NCBI RefSeq assembly: GCF_000003855.2
Contig: NW_003101680.1
Location: 6,058,613 to 6,122,612 of the forward strand
Length of the DNA stretch: 64,000 bases
DNA from: Blastomyces gilchristii SLH14081
Taxonomy: Eukaryota; Ascomycota; Eurotiomycetes; Onygenales; Ajellomycetaceae
Direction of reading: 5' to 3'
The first letter of the stretch is position 1. Every line of letters starts with the position of its first letter. Below the pieces are notes generated by a model that saw only the letters and a program-made list of their open reading frames with translations, had not been told where the DNA came from and did no database searches. Positions 45,489 to 59,598 of the stretch are shown here, piece by piece. The translations under genes were made by a program, and so were the position numbers.

Positions 45489-46445
45489 AGTCATTTTCAT
45501 CAATATAGTTGTGAAGTAATATATTCTCTTTCTCTGAATCTAAATCTAATGAGTTTTGAAAGAGACTTCTTATAAAAGCTTGATATTCTTTCTCAAAAGA
45601 GTTTGCTGTATATAATTCATTCTGAAACTCATATTTCAAGACTGAAAGTTTTGCTACACTTCTTGTTTCAGTGTAGTTAAAAGCTTTAAAATCTTTCTTT
45701 ATTTATACTTCTTTAAGAAATTTATTTCAGCAGTTTATTTTAGCTCTTTTAATATCTGAAAAATATTCATTTCTGATAGCTTTGAATACTTTATCAGATA
45801 TTATATCATTCTTTCAATCTCTTCTAGCAGTAGCTAATTGTTTCCTTTTAGATATGATATTCTTATTTCATCAAGATTTGAAATACTCAGAAGACTTTCT
45901 CTTTAGAATATTATCTCTAACACTTGTTAGAATAATAGATGTAGTAAGCTTCACTCTATTCTCAAGTATTTCATTTGAGATATCTTGATCAGGGTTTTAA
46001 TATAGCTCACTCTGCTTTTCAGATTTTAACAGTTTTATACTTTCTTCAACTGCTTTTCAATCAGGTTTATTATTATTATTATTATTCTTCAATTATAGAT
46101 GTATGCAGTCAGAGACTATGACATCTACCTGAGAATTAAAAGTTCTCAGGGTTTTTCCTATATCTATAAAGTTAACTATTATACATTCACCAATTTCAGA
46201 TATGCAAAATCAGAAAATTTCAGCTCAGAATATAAAAACTGTTTACAAATTGCAGTATTTTAACATCTTCTGATACTTTGAAATCATTTGATAATATCAT
46301 GACAAAAGAAAAGAGAACACAGTCTTAAAAATAAACACATTAAATAGATAGATAGAAAAGAATAGAAAGAAAAAAGTAAAGTAAAATAAAGAGAGACTGT
46401 GATGAAACAAATTATTAAAAGATAGTATATAGCTGTTTTAACAGA

Positions 46446-49400
46446 CTATATCTGATCAATTTCCTCCTCTTCATATTCAGATATTTCTGAATTCAGTCAT
46501 TTTCTTATAGCTGCTTGAGTTTCTGATAGCAAGTCTATTAAGTATTTAATTCCTGTCTCAGTTGAGAATAAGAATCTCATATTTAATTAATTTAGATCAT
46601 ACTTCTCTTTCAATCTGACTCTGAGACTATTGTATAATGCACAGTGCATTACAATATACTCAGAATTGTCATTTGTATTGCAGAATGAGCATTCTATTGA
46701 ATTAAATCTATCATCAAATCTTTGTATATAAGATTTAAAATAGTCATGTTCTAATTTCAGCTGTATTATAGATGAGAATATTTTCTTTTTACATTTAATT
46801 GAACAAGATTTTCACTTGAATTTTATTTCAAATCTTGAATAATGTATACTCTTCTTTTATTTCTGCCAGCTTTTATTTCACTTGTCTAAACAAGATTCTT
46901 TTATTTTCCTCTTTATGAAAGATTAGAACACAATTCTTTTAATATATTCACTTAATTCTGAACTCTTTTTTACAGCTGAAGCAGTCAATTCATTGTTATG
47001 AATATTCATATGAGCAGGAACTCAGTGCAGATGAATTATCAGCTTTAATGTTCTTCTCTTTTGAATTTTTAAAATAGAGTTTAAGATCAGTTGAAGATTC
47101 ATTTAATTATTATAAATCTGACTATTTCTAAGTCTTTTTAAAGCAGCTTGACTATCAGAGAATGTTTATATATCTTTCAAACTATTTTCTCTTTTATAAG
47201 ATTTTATTTCAATAAGTTTGAAAGCTTTCACTATTATAAATAGTTCAGCACTAAAGGCTTCAGATTCACAGTCTAAATTTCAGAAATCTGAGACAAAATT
47301 AAAATTATCTTCAGTATAAGGAATGTCTGTGTCTAATCTATTTAAATTCTTGTTCTTTGAGTCATCTGAATAAATCAGAATAGAGTCTTTTATATTGATT
47401 ATAGAAATTCTCTTTAAATACTGTTTATATTCTTTCTCTTTAGATAGTTCACTTATTTGTAAGTCTATAAGAGATTCAAGATTTTCTCTTCAGAGAGATA
47501 ACTTCTCATGATCAACTTTTTCAATATTTAAAGAAGAAAATTGATTTTTAATCAGTGAGTATAGTCTGTACAGTTGAGAAGACATTTTCTTTGAACAATT
47601 ATTTTTATTTCAAGTAAGAAATCTATTTCAATTTAGTTCATTTTCAGAGTTAATTGATGAAAATGAAGAAGAGACTCTTTCTCTGATTATATGATTTGAG
47701 CTCATCTTTATAACTCTCAGAGTATAGTTTATAGAGGCCTTTTCAAATCTAATAGCAGAAGAGAGAATTGAAGCTTCAATTTTCATTATTTTAATTGAAG
47801 ATGATTTGAATACTCTCAGAATTCTTCTCAAAGCTCTGTTTTATAGACTTTGAAAGAGTTCAGTGAAATTTTCTTGATTATTTCATCAAACTTGAACTTC
47901 ATAATCAGCTACTGAGATAATACAGACTATATATAACTGTCTTATAGTCTGGAAGAATAGATCTCTCTCTTTATTTGATAGTCTGATAATGTTGTTCAAT
48001 AGTCTTTCTGTCTTGACAGTTCTTTGTTGAATATGATATTTAAAATTCAACTTGAACTTTAATCATACTTCTAATCATTTGACATTTAAACTGGGTTTAA
48101 TCTCTCTATTTAAAAGAGTTAGAGATAGTTCTTTCTCATTGAATCTAGAAAAGAAATGAATTAACTCAGTTTTATTCATATTAAATTAAATTTGATTGAT
48201 ATCTGCTCTAATAAAGATTCTCTTTATAGCTTTTTCAATCATTTTCAAATTCTCTTTGATAGTTTTTAAGCTTTAAACTAGATTAATATTATCTATATAA
48301 CTTGAACATTACACTATTTTCATATTTCTATCTTTGAATAGATATGCAGTGTATATTGCAAATAAAATGAATGAAATTGAAGATTCTTACAGCACTTCTA
48401 TTTTTATCTCAGTCTTGTCTTATTTCATTTCATCAAAGAAAAGTTATATGATTCTTTTAGATATAAAATAGTTAACTCATTTTATTAGAGAAAGTGGCAG
48501 TTTTAACATCTTCAAAGTCTGAATTAACTTTGACTTTGAAACATAATTAAATGCTTTTTTTATATTAATAAAAACTGCAGTTGAGATCGGATCTTCATGC
48601 TTTGTTATTTAAATATTATACATAACTAAGAGAACAGTGTCAATTGTAGAATATTGTTTTCTATCTCTCATTTATTCACTGAATAAAAGAGAATTATTAA
48701 TAGAGCTTATAAAAGATAGTTGAGTAGCTATTATCTTTTTTAAAATCTTTTCTAGACAGTTTAATAGAGATATTACTCTATATGACTTAGAAATTGAAGT
48801 TTTTCTATTAGATTTTGTAAGAATCACTTCAGTGGCTTGTCTTCAGCATTCAGAATAATATTCATTTTTCAAGAGATTGAAAAAGATCTTAAAATATTCA
48901 TTCTTTAAGTAGGAATATATATTTTGAATAATTAAGTAATTAATTGAATCAGGCCCTGCAGCAGTTTTAACAGAACTTGAGAAGATAGCTGACTCTAATT
49001 CATCTTATGTAAGATTAGATCATTCTCAGTCATTTTCATTAATATAGTTTAGAAGTCATATATTCTCTTTCTCTGAATCTGAATCTGATAAGTATTGAAA
49101 GAGAATTCTTATAAAAGCTTGACATTTTTTCTTAAAAGAGTTTACTGTATATGATTCATTCTGAAACTCATATTCTAAGACTGGAAGTTTTGCTACACTT
49201 CTTGTTTTAGTATAGTTAAAGGCTTTAAAAACTTTCTTTTCTTATACTTCTTTAAGAAATTTATTTCAGCAGTCTGTTTTAGCTCTTTGAATATCTGAAA
49301 AATATTCATTTCTGATAGCTTTGAACTCTTTATCAGATATTATATCATTCTTTCAATCTCTTCTAGCAGTAGCTAATTCTTTTCTTTTAGATAAGATATT

Positions 49401-50402
49401 CTCATTTTATCAAGATTTTGAATACTCAGAAGATTTGCTCTTTGAAATATTATCTCTAACACTTGTTGGAATAATAGATGTAATAAGCTTGACTCTATTC
49501 TCAAGCATTTCATTTGAGACATCTTGACCAGAATTTCAATATAGCTTACTCTGTTCTTCAGATTTTAACAGTTTTGTACTTTCTTCAACTGCTTTTCAAT
49601 CAGCTTTTTCAAAGTTAAACTGATTAGAGAGAAGAGAATTTTCACTCATTTGTTTTTCACTCAGTTCAATATTAAATAGAATAATCTCATGATCTGATTC
49701 TGATATCTCATTTGAATTAATAAATCAGTTTATAAGTCTTTTTTTCATTAGATTTTATAATATGAAGATTAGATCTATAATAGATTTCTGTTTCATATCA
49801 TTTCTAAAGAATGTTTGTTAATCAGACTTATTAACTAAATCTATTGAATGCTTAAAAATTTATTCAATTACATTATCAGCTCTTACTGCTCTCTTGCATT
49901 CTGAATTTCATCAGAGATCATATGCATTGAAATCTCTGATAATTATAGAGTTTCTTAATGAAGTTATGTTCAGAAATTCTCTATCAATTGTTCAGATATT
50001 ATTATTTTTCTTTAATAACTTTTCATTATAGATATTTATGAGCTGTATAGTATTAAACTCATTCTCTTTATCTATAATATCACTCACCAGAATATCAGAG
50101 TCAGATATGATATCAAATCTTAGATTAAATTGATATCTTGATCTCTTTCTTTCATAGATCACTACTCTTGACTTTATCTCAAACTTTTCAGATAGAAAGC
50201 AGTAGTAGCTTGAATGAAAAATGATATATTTTTACTCAGCATCAAAATTCAGTTTCTGAAGCAGTATCAAATCAACTTTTTATTCAAATGCAATTCAAAG
50301 ATAAGAATAAATATAATTTGAGTTTCTATTTACATTATTTTGAATAAATGTGATTTTTGAAGAGTTTTTAAACTTTTTTTGTTATTTTTGTTGTATATTC
50401 AT
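46446..50402 (-). pseudogene. LINE ORF2 (copy 4): endonuclease-RT-RNase H
   Basis: ATG (CAT at 50400-50402) to TAG (CTA at 46446-46448), 1,319 codons including the stop, matching copy 1 in length. Endonuclease about 50350-49700; reverse transcriptase about 48960-48250; RNase H about 47360-46900; terminal Cys/His knuckle about 46690. Several stops, many of them TGA at Trp positions, inactivate it. Confidence 0.8.
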
Positions 50403-50431
50403 ACTAAAAGAGAGTAGAGATAGAGTAGAAT

Positions 50432-52048
50432 CTAATCACTATTATCAGATAGTAGATTACAAGTATTTTGAAAAGTAGGAATCTCAACTGCTTGTATTAC
50501 ATCTAGTTTATCATCAGAGTCATTTCTCAATTCTCTAATCTTAACAGAAGTTTGAGAATTCAAATTCTGTTTACATTTAGCTGAAGAATTGAAGTGTAAA
50601 GATTTAGATAGTTAAGTGTTTCTTCTTTTTAAGCTTACAGTTATAAGTTTACTAGCTTGACTCTTCTTTTCAGTTCTAGATTGACTTTGAGCTTCATCTT
50701 TTCTTCAGTTCTTTTGAGTTCTTGAAGCAAACATACATTCTTTTGAGCTAGATGCATGTTTTTCTTTGCAATTAGAGCACTTAAGCAGAGTGTATTGATA
50801 TATTTCATCTCTTTTTAAGCATGTTTCACATTTATGCTCACTAGTTTTGTGATCTCTGGTACAGAATGCACATTTTGAGTCTCTAAAATATGAGAGAGTA
50901 AAGTGTTCATATTTTTCACAGTTTGAACACTGTGTTTGAGCTTTGAGATTCATTCTTGAGTCTTTGGATTCATGAACTCTCATTTTCAAATCTGCTACTC
51001 TTACTTCAGAGATCTTTGACTGTTCAAGTATCTTTGTATATACTAGAACAGAGGCATTTCTTCTGCTTTGTCTGAACTCAATTGAATTTAGTCATACAGG
51101 CTCTTTTCTCAGTTAAATAGAGTTGTATTCTTCTAATTCATTTTTGAGAAGTAGCATTCCTTCACAGTCAAAAGTTTCAACTGGAATATTATGAAGAATG
51201 AATTTATCTCACTTTTCATCTCTCTCAGATAGAATTATTATGTTTAACAAAGATTCTACTGCTGATTTTCAGAGATTCTCATTCTGAATAAGGAATTCTG
51301 CACTGAATTCAGGCATTTTAGTCAGAATGATGAAGTTTTCAAAGAATGATGACTCAATTGAAGCTATAACTGATTTTTGAACTTTAATATCAGTTATTAA
51401 CTGAGAAAAGAACTGCTGATTGATTTCATTTCTAATTCTAAAAGTGAGATTTGAGTTTAGCCTGTTTCTTTTCAAAATATCCTGATTTGAGACTTTGAGA
51501 ATAAGTGTTCTATTTCTGGAGATTTGAAGATTTTTCTCTTTTTATATTTTTTTCTTCACTTTTCTATTGATAGAAGTATAAGCAGTATTGTTCTCAGTTT
51601 TCTCAGGATTGTGACCAGATTTTGAGATAGTAGATTTAGAGATAGCAGATTTAGAGACAGCAGATTCAGCTGCTTTGATATATGTTTTCTTCTGATTTAA
51701 AGAAGAAGAAGAAGAAGAAGTAGAAAAAGAAGAAGAGTAAAATAAAGAGCCAGTAATTATACTAGGAATTTTCAATGTTTTTAGAACTGTGTTTGAAATT
51801 CCAAGTTTGAACTTGATCATCTTCTGTAGTTGTCTAGTCTAAGTCTGAAGAATTAACAGAACTTCTTTATTCATCTTACTCAGATACTGCTTTCTAAGAA
51901 TCTTGCTTACTTTTTCAAGTTTCTGTATTTCAAGAACTTGTTATTTCTCTATTTCTTCTTTCTTTCTTCTCTTCAGAATTTCAATTTCAGGAATAGTATT
52001 TGAGAAAGCATCTTTTTCCACATCGACTGAGTGTATTTTTGAACTCAT
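50432..52048 (-). pseudogene. LINE ORF1 (copy 4), best-preserved copy
   Basis: ATG (CAT at 52046-52048) to the stop at 50432, about 538 codons. Long open pieces remain: 51542-51820 (Ser-rich N-terminal third, KKTYIKAAESA), 51269-51475, and 50705-50989 with the knuckles CSNCEKYEHFTLSYFRDSKC, CAFCTRDHK, CETC and CSNCKEKHA. Role by family: RNA binding and RNP formation. Confidence 0.78.
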
Positions 52049-52606
52049 TATTCTCACTCAATGAAAAGTTAATCAGACTGTTTCAATTGAGATATTTCTT
52101 GAACTCTTTTTGAATTGAAAAGTTAAGCAGACTGCTTCAAAAGAAGAATAGAAGACTTTTATGTATAAAACACCTGATTTCTTTTCACACTAGTTCAGTA
52201 ACTAGGTTAGATTTTTGAAGAGAATCTAATAAACTAAAATTGATTTTTAAGATAAATTAATAAAATCTTTATAATCTCTTTCTTGAGATACAGTGAGGAA
52301 AAGTATGATATCAATTAATAATAAATCAGATAATATAACAGTTTTTGACAGAAAAACTAATAAAAAAATAAATCAATTTTTTACAGAGAAATTGATTAAA
52401 ACTATTCAATTTTATTCTAAATTATTCAATTCTGCTCACACAATAAGTATACAACTCAAATCAGTTAATAAAGAGTGTAAAAAAGAATTAAGTATTAATA
52501 AAAGCTCTTCAGTCACTGAAAAAGTAATTCTTACTTAATAGAATATGAAATTATAACAGAAAATAACTCTATTTTTATTTCTTTGTAAGAATATTGTATA
52601 AAATTC

Positions 52607-52864
52607 TGTAAGAATAAGTGCTCGCAGGCGATTATTCAGGTGTTTGCAGCTTGGCGTGATATGTACTGTTAACTACTAGAAGTATTTGTGATAGAAAGAT
52701 AAAATGTAGAGATCAAATGTATAATAGCATTCAAGCTGAGTTATGAATAGTATTCATGAACTCCAGTCTATATAGTTATGTATAGTCAAGGGCCGCTAGC
52801 TCTATTGATTATATGAGAGATAGAAATAGAAATAAAGAATCTGTAAGAAGTGAGATTTCTTACA
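52607..52864 (-). repeat. Gypsy-2 LTR (3' LTR of G7)
   Basis: 258 bp. The outer (left) part keeps GC-rich bases (GTGCTCGCAGGCG); the inner part is AT-shifted. A polypyrimidine run on the plus strand at 52868-52878 is the polypurine tract of the minus-strand element. Confidence 0.9.
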
Positions 52865-53704
52865 TATTCTTCTCTCTCTAAGACTTTGTTCATGAAGTCT
52901 TTTACTGAGTAACTTCATAGAATCAGCTCAGTACTGCAGTGATACTCACTAAAAATTCTTCACATCTATAAAAAATCTCAGTGAGAAAAAATCTCTTATT
53001 ATTACAAAGAGAAAAGAGTCTGTCACTCAGTTTCTTATTTCATAAGATTCTTTATGATTTACAGATTCTTCTCTGACTATCATGCAGATTTATCTCATAT
53101 CTTTTATATAGAAGAGTTCTGATTAACTCTCAATTATTTTTATAAGATTCTTATGTGATTATCACACAGATTCATCTTACAGATGAATCACTCTCTGTGA
53201 GATCACTCTCATCAAAGAGAAGTATTTATAAGTTAATCTTTCACTTATTCTTATAAATCATTGTTCTTTAACACTGTAGAATTGTGAGGAATTTTTCATT
53301 CTTTTATCAACTCTGTAGAATTGTAGAATTAAGATATCTGTGACCTGCAATCACTCTTTATAGTCATATAGAAAGATTCAGGCCTGTGATTCATAATTAC
53401 TCTTATTTACTAGAGTGATCTGACTATTCTATGAGATTATTCACAGTGTAAGTAAATCTCTCTAGAGTAGTATAAATATCTCAGATCTGTTCATAGAATC
53501 TTATCTTCTTTTTTCTTTTTCTATAACAGCTCTTATTCTCATAAACTGTGAGTATTCTCATTCATTTATAAAGTATTTTCACTCAGATAATAGAGAGAGA
53601 GTGTTTCTAACAATATCTGTATATTGATTCAAGAACTTCTCAAGAATAAAAATTTTTTCAATTTTAATATCTTTATAAATAATGTCTGATCACTGCTGAG
53701 CTTC

Positions 53705-54034
53705 TTATAAGTGTCTCTGTGACTTCTCTAGTTGCTTTTTACTGGCTGGTGAAGCAGGGACATCACTGCTCATAACTGTATCTTCATTCTTCTCAGCCCT
53801 GTCACTGCATCTGATCTTCAGGTTAGCAGTCAATTCCATATCTTTCTCAGACCAGTCTCTGGCTTCAAGCAGCACAGTCTCTCTCTTTACTGTAAGTCTT
53901 CTTATAAGTAATTCCTTACAGACTCTAGCTGACAGTTCTTGTGAAGCTTCTGATATTGTCAGTGTCTTCTGCAGCTTCACAGGCCTATGATCACTCTCTC
54001 TCTGTCCGCACAATCTCTGATCAGATATATACAA
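53705..54034 (-). CDS. Extra open frame between chromodomain and 3' LTR of G7 (unknown)
   Basis: 109 codons without interruption, in an element whose gag and pol frames are riddled with stops. It reads MYISDQRLCGQRESDH...RVCKELLIRRLTVKRE... and is rich in charged residues (about 30% K, R, D, E), with no recognised domain or membrane segment. It lies about 700 bp after the chromodomain and 840 bp before the LTR. It could be part of an accessory protein, captured host sequence, or simply a less mutated patch. Coding status is unproven. Confidence 0.3.
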   Translation of the reverse strand: MYISDQRLCGQRESDHRPVKLQKTLTISEASQELSARVCKELLIRRLTVKRETVLLEARDWSEKDMELTANLKIRCSDRAEKNEDTVMSSDVPASPASKKQLEKSQRHL

Positions 54035-54689
54035 ATATATCTAGGTTCTCTATCAATGATTCTCACACTGCAGTGCATTTTCACAATCTCATTATTAATG
54101 AGAGATGAATTCTCAGGTATCTGTAAAATCTGAGTAATCAAGACAATGCAAATATCATGAATTCATAACAGAAGTTGATCTGAGCAGATGAGCTCTCTCT
54201 TTATATCTCAATTGTTTTCAGACTGAATACTTCAGCACAACTGAGAAAGTGAACACAGCTTTGTAAGAGATATCTAGTTACACACACAGACAGTCAGCTC
54301 TCAAGACTCTGCTATAACTGTACATACTCTGATATCTGACTTCTCTGAAGTCTGTGTATTTCTGACAGTCTTTATATCAAATGTAATAATTATCTGTACT
54401 GTGAGCATAATACTCTCTACTTCTTTGAAGAAGAAAATTGATCATTATGAAAGAGATTGAGTATCACAGATATTAAGAATATGAATTTAAGTTTTCTTTA
54501 TTTTTTCTTTATTAATCTCTAAATTGTGTTCACAGCTCTGTTTGTTTTCTTGTTTTTTAGCTTTAATAAGAGTATGATTTCTTCTTCTCTTGTATATGCT
54601 GTAAACTGTTCATCTCAGTAGAAACTCATTATCTTGTAGACTAGAGCTTATAAATGACAGTGTTAATGTCTTTATCATAATCAGGTTCT

Positions 54690-57600
54690 TAGCAAAGATC
54701 ACATTATTCTGACTTATCAGAATTTATAGTATGAAAGTTATGTCTCAGCTTCTGCAGATATCTTATCTACTCAGATGATTCTTAAGTGAACTTATTCATC
54801 TTATCAGAATATTCTTATCACTGAATCTTGAATCAGAGTTCATAATCTTACTTCTCTGAGTTAATAATTTCTTTGATCTGATATTCTCTTTCATTCTCTA
54901 GTACTTTGTAAATAGAGTGATGAGTCACAGAGTTCTCTTCTAAGAATTTCTTATATTCACAGAGTAAAGAGATATAAAAAATATTATATATCTGTAACTC
55001 AGATGACAGTTTCAATCTGTAAAACTATAAACTAACTTTCTTCATAATCTTATAAGACTCTATCTATAAGAGATTCAGCTTCTTACTAGATCTTCATGTG
55101 ATGATATTTTCTAGACTCAGTCAGACTCTATCATCTTTTTTAAAACTCTTTATAATATACTTGAAGTCATAGTATCTCTTCTAATACTCTTGAGTCTTTC
55201 TCAAGAATTCACAGGCTTTCTTCTGAATCTTCTGAATTCTCTCAGCTTATTCATAGATATCATCACACTCTATAGTATACTCTTACAGATTCATCAAGAT
55301 TATCTGTGAATAAGTCTTAGTAAGCATCTCAAAGAGGATTTTATCTATGCTGATATACTTTGAGTTATTGTATATAAACTCTGTGAGTGATAATTAATAC
55401 ACTCAGTTATTTTGATTGTAATTGACAAAGTATCACAGATACTATTTCAATATACTTATCAGGTATTCTATCTGATCATCTGTCTGTTAATAAAAAGCTG
55501 TGCTTAGATCTTGTGAGATCTTCAGTATAGTTATCAGATTAGATCAGAACTCTTCTATAAAGATTAATTCTCTGTCTGAGACAATATTCACAGATAACTC
55601 ATATAACTGAATCATATCACAGATAAAGATATGAGTCAAATCTCTTGACTTCAAGTTCTTACAGATAAGTATAAAGTATGTTATCTTGATAAAGTAATTC
55701 ACTATCATCAGTACACTGTCAAAGCAGGTATTATATATATTCTTACTTTCAGAGAGACTTATAAGAACATTCATTTCTAGCTGTTCTCAAGATTTCTGTG
55801 AGATGAGTAGAGAAGTAAGTTCTTTATATAGTCTGAACTGCACTATCTGTGAATCCTGATAAACAGTATAAGAATTCACTATCTTCTTCATAAGTTCTCA
55901 CATCTTCAGTCAGAAGTATTTTCTTGTAAGTAACTCATGAGTTCTAGTATTTATAAAATGATCTGCTAGAGAAGAGTTATAATACCTTTTAATAAGTTCT
56001 ATACATAGAAACTCATTCATAAGTATATAAATTCAGTTCTCTCTTCATAAGAGATTATTTAAGTCTCTTTAATTCTTTATTTCTGCAGGATTGATCTCTG
56101 CTGTGAGCAGTTTCTGAATATACTGAGTATATTCATTCTTCAGTTATAGTTCAGATAATCTGAATAGAAGATCTTATAAAGACTTATACTCTGTTTCTTC
56201 TTATATCAGATCTTCTGCAGTGCTTCTCAAAGTCTGTAAACTCTTCAGATTATAGATACTCTCTTCAAGAATTCTTACAGAGATTCTCAGAGTGTTGACT
56301 CTCAGTGTTATAGAGAGTAGTTGTATAGACTTCTTTTCTCTCTCTTCTTTCTTCTCTCACAGGGGATTGAGAGACTCTTCAGTCAATCTCTTTATAACAC
56401 TTAGTCTAAGTATTCTGTGAAGCTTTTCTATCTTCTCTAGTCTCTCTGTGTCTGTTATTCTGATCTTCTTAATATAGTCTGACCTGTGAGAGAGTCTGTC
56501 TGCTGAGTTCTTAGTTCTCTTGATATATTCTATCTTGAATCAGAACTCACTCAGTCTCTGAGCTCAGTGAATCTGCTACTGTAAGAGTTTCTTAATTGAA
56601 GTGAACTATTATAAGCTATTATAATCAGTTCTAACAGTAATCACTGTTATAAGATTCTCAAAGTAGTGACATTAGTAATGAAAGAATTTCACTATTATAA
56701 GAAGCTTCTGATTATAAATGCTATAGTTGATCTCTATGAATTGCATCTTCTGTGAGAAAAAGATCACTGAAACTCAGTTCTCATTTAACTGTAGTTATAA
56801 GACTATTTCTGAAATTGTAAAGAAGAAGACATCTGTCTTTAATCTGATTAAGAGTAAGAGATCAAAGTGAAATAGTATCACTGTATTCATGAATATCTAT
56901 TTCAATCTTATAAAGACTCTGCAAGCTTCTGAGATAAGAAAGTTCTTACAGTTCTTTCTTCTTAATAATCTTTTCATTCTTTATTTACAGAATGACTTCT
57001 TCTTATTTTCATTCTTCAGCATGTCTGTAAGAGTTAAGAAGATTCTCATGAATATAAAGATAAACTGTCTATAGAAATTCACAAAGCTCAGAAAGATCTG
57101 AATCTCATAAATACTAGTTAGCTTCAGTCATGATAGAATAGTCTTAACTTACAAAGATTTTATCTAAATACTATCTACAGTGATTACATATTCTAGGAAA
57201 TTAATCTGACAGATACTGAAGTTGTACTTTATAAGCTTAATATACAGTTCTATCTTATCTAAGATCTTTAACACACTTTATACATGCTCAGTGTGTTCTT
57301 TCTTCTTCACAGAGTACATTATCACATCATTCAGATATATTATCATGAAGACATTCAGATATACATGAAGTGTTTTATTGATAAAAGACTGAAATATCAC
57401 AGAGATATTAGTCAGATCAAAAGACATCACTAGATATTCAAACAATCTCAGTACAGTTCTAAAGACAGTCTTTTATTCATCTTCAGACTGTATTTACAGT
57501 TATGTATATACATTGATTACATTCAGTTGTGTGAATATGACAGCTCTCACAAAATGATTGATTACATTCTCAATCAGAGATAGAGAATAGCAGCTCTTTG

Positions 57601-59590
57601 TTATCTTGAAGTTCAGATTATGATAGTTTATATACAATCTGAGATCTTTATTCTTCTTCTTTATGAATATTACAGAGGCTCTCACAGAGGTCTGTGAAGA
57701 TTAAATAAAGTCATTCTTCAGATTCTTCTTTATATAGGCCTGCAAGATCTCTGTCTCATAATGAGAGAGCTTATAGATTGATTCTTAGAAGAGTTTCTAT
57801 TCTTCTATCAAATCTATTATCAGATTCTTCTCATAGTGAGAAGAAAGCTCAGCTGTCTTTTCTGAGCTGAATATCTCTGTGAAATCTCAGTATTTCTCTG
57901 ATATCTGAAGCTCAGTTTTCATGACTGTGAGATTCTCAGACACTTATAAAGTCATTATATAGATGAGCTTATCTTCTCTAATCAACTCTGCAGTATCAAC
58001 TGATTCTATCTTTATAAGTAAGTCTGTCAACACTGATCAGAAGTATAAACCTGACTCATGAACAGCAATGTACAGATTGTGTCTTTGAAGTCATACAAGT
58101 CTCAAGTATATGTTATCTGTGATGTTCATGATAATCACAGTTTCTGTAAATCTTCTTCAGATTTCAGAGAGATCTTGCAATTCAAAAGTGACTCTTATAA
58201 GTCTCTCAGTTCTCAGATCTGAGTTCTTACATTCTGCTTATTATAAGAGTATGTTTTCAGTTTTCATCATTCAGCTCATTTACTCTGTGAGCTTTAGAGA
58301 CACTATAGTAACCTGGGATTCTGAGTTCATTAATACTTCTCATACTTACAGAGTAACAGTACTGCAGTGCAGTCTCTCTCTGTAAGTAAGTATTTTCATC
58401 AGAGAAGTAACAGATTCAGATATCAGCTTTAAGACTCTTAAGAAGATTATTACTAACTCTGTCTGTGACTTCTCAAATTCTTATTTTAGTTTATTCAGAT
58501 AGTTTGTGCAGAGATGTTCTGATTTAGAATAGATAAAGCAGAGTTTCTTTTTCTTAATCTCTTTATTATACACTCTGTTCACAGAAGCTTGTGAAGCTCT
58601 CTCTCTCTACTCAGTAGTCAGATATGAATCTCTCTATATCTTGTTATCTTTTTCTGATAAATCTGTTCTCTGTTATTCTGACTTTTATAAGACTGATCAG
58701 TGATCTGCTCTTCACAGATCTGTGACTCTCATAGTGATTTATAAGCAGTGAATAAGAGTTATCAGCTTCTTCAGAGTCAAGAATTTAGAGTCTTACTTAA
58801 TGAGCTTATTCTGTATATCTTTATTCAGTCTCTTTATAAATATTATTACTCAGGTCTTGTTTCAGAGCTCTGTTTTCACAGATCTCAATTCATATCACAA
58901 TTTCATGAAGTACTATGAGTAGTCTTGATCAGATTTCTCACCTCTTTTTCTAATATTAATGATCACAGCTCAGATGTTCTCTGTTCAGCTTATAGAGTCT
59001 CTTAACTTATTCTCTAGATAGATCTTGAGAATAGATCAGTAGAATCTCTCATAATCATTCTCTAGATAATTCAGTCAGTTCTTAGCTTCAGTGTAATAGA
59101 GGTCTGTTATTGCATAGATAACAGCTTCTTCATCTTTTATATTATATAGCTGAGCTTGTGAGTCAATTTTAAATACAAACTCATAAAAGCTTTTATAGAT
59201 TATGATTTAATAAGTGGTCTTAAGTGATTGCAGCTTAAGAAAGTTTCTTTTCAGTTTGTAGATGTCTCTGAAGATCATGTCTAGAGACTTGATTTAAGAG
59301 TGTTTACAGATAGTAAGTATTTCTTGTAGAAAAATAGCTTGATTCTGTAGAAGATGCTCAAGAATGTTCTTCACTGAGATTGATTTATTTGTGAGTTCAG
59401 AGAGTTTCTCTGTCACAGATGTAAAGAATAATGTTCTGTAAGTAATTGATAAGTTCTCTAAGACTTCTTTTATAAGAGTTATTCATGATTCAGATGGCTG
59501 CTTCTGAGTGTCTGCAGTAAAGTTCACAGAGATTGAAGTATACAAGTTTCTAGTTCTTTCAGTTATAATAGACAGTTACTAACTGACTGA
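54690..59590 (-). pseudogene. Gypsy-2 gag-pol remnant (G7)
   Basis: Right to left: gag from about 59500, with a zinc knuckle at 58499-58540 (CFIYSKSEHLCTNY; two Cys changed to Tyr by TGT to TAT). Reverse transcriptase motifs at 57500-57685 (FIKKKNKDLRLYINYHNLN) and the catalytic box YLND at about 57330. RNase H at about 56800-56480 (EINYSIYNQKLLIIVKFF; RLSEF...FKIEY). Integrase core at 55544-55774 (LYELSVNIVSDRELIFIEEF). A chromodomain at about 54885-54740 with Trp codons turned to TGA. Non-functional. Confidence 0.8.
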
Positions 59591-59598
59591 GCTTGAAA

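Larger units (their letters stand above)
42160..46066 (-). mobile_element. LINE copy 3, 5'-truncated, with SINE insertion
   Basis: Reads right to left. The 3' tail is (ATT)n on the plus strand at 42160-42172, the 3' stem-loops at about 42182-42240, the ORF2 stop CTA at 42527-42529 and the RNase H, reverse transcriptase and endonuclease remnants up to 46066. The 5' part is missing; LINE copy 4's tail begins at 46067. SINE copy 1 (45119-45488) interrupts the segment between endonuclease and reverse transcriptase. The region around 44152-44599 keeps open stretches (NDIDLVYSSKT). Confidence 0.85.
42527..46066 (-). pseudogene. LINE ORF2 remnant (copy 3)
   Basis: C-terminal roughly 1,050 codons of ORF2 including reverse transcriptase and RNase H, colinear with copies 1 and 4 except for the SINE. 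Multiple in-frame stops. It carries the segment YMNDIDLVYSS next to the mutated catalytic box. Confidence 0.75.
46067..52606 (-). mobile_element. LINE copy 4, main part (continues at 59849)
   Basis: Nearly full-length, minus strand: tail 46067-46087, 3' stem-loops at about 46100-46150, ORF2 50402-46446, ORF1 52048-50432, 5' leader to 52606. The complete Gypsy G7 (52607-59848) interrupts the leader, and LINE sequence resumes at 59849/59854 and can be matched to copy 1's start up to about 59975. No 5' truncation point is visible, so this is the best template for the full element. Confidence 0.88.

Noticed and set aside
45309..45503. 64-codon frame (PVAEWLMRPPSSALAWETKARGFETRRG) and its relative at 61122-61313
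   Set aside because: Translation of the SINE's tRNA-like head and body, non-coding; found in both SINE copies for that reason.
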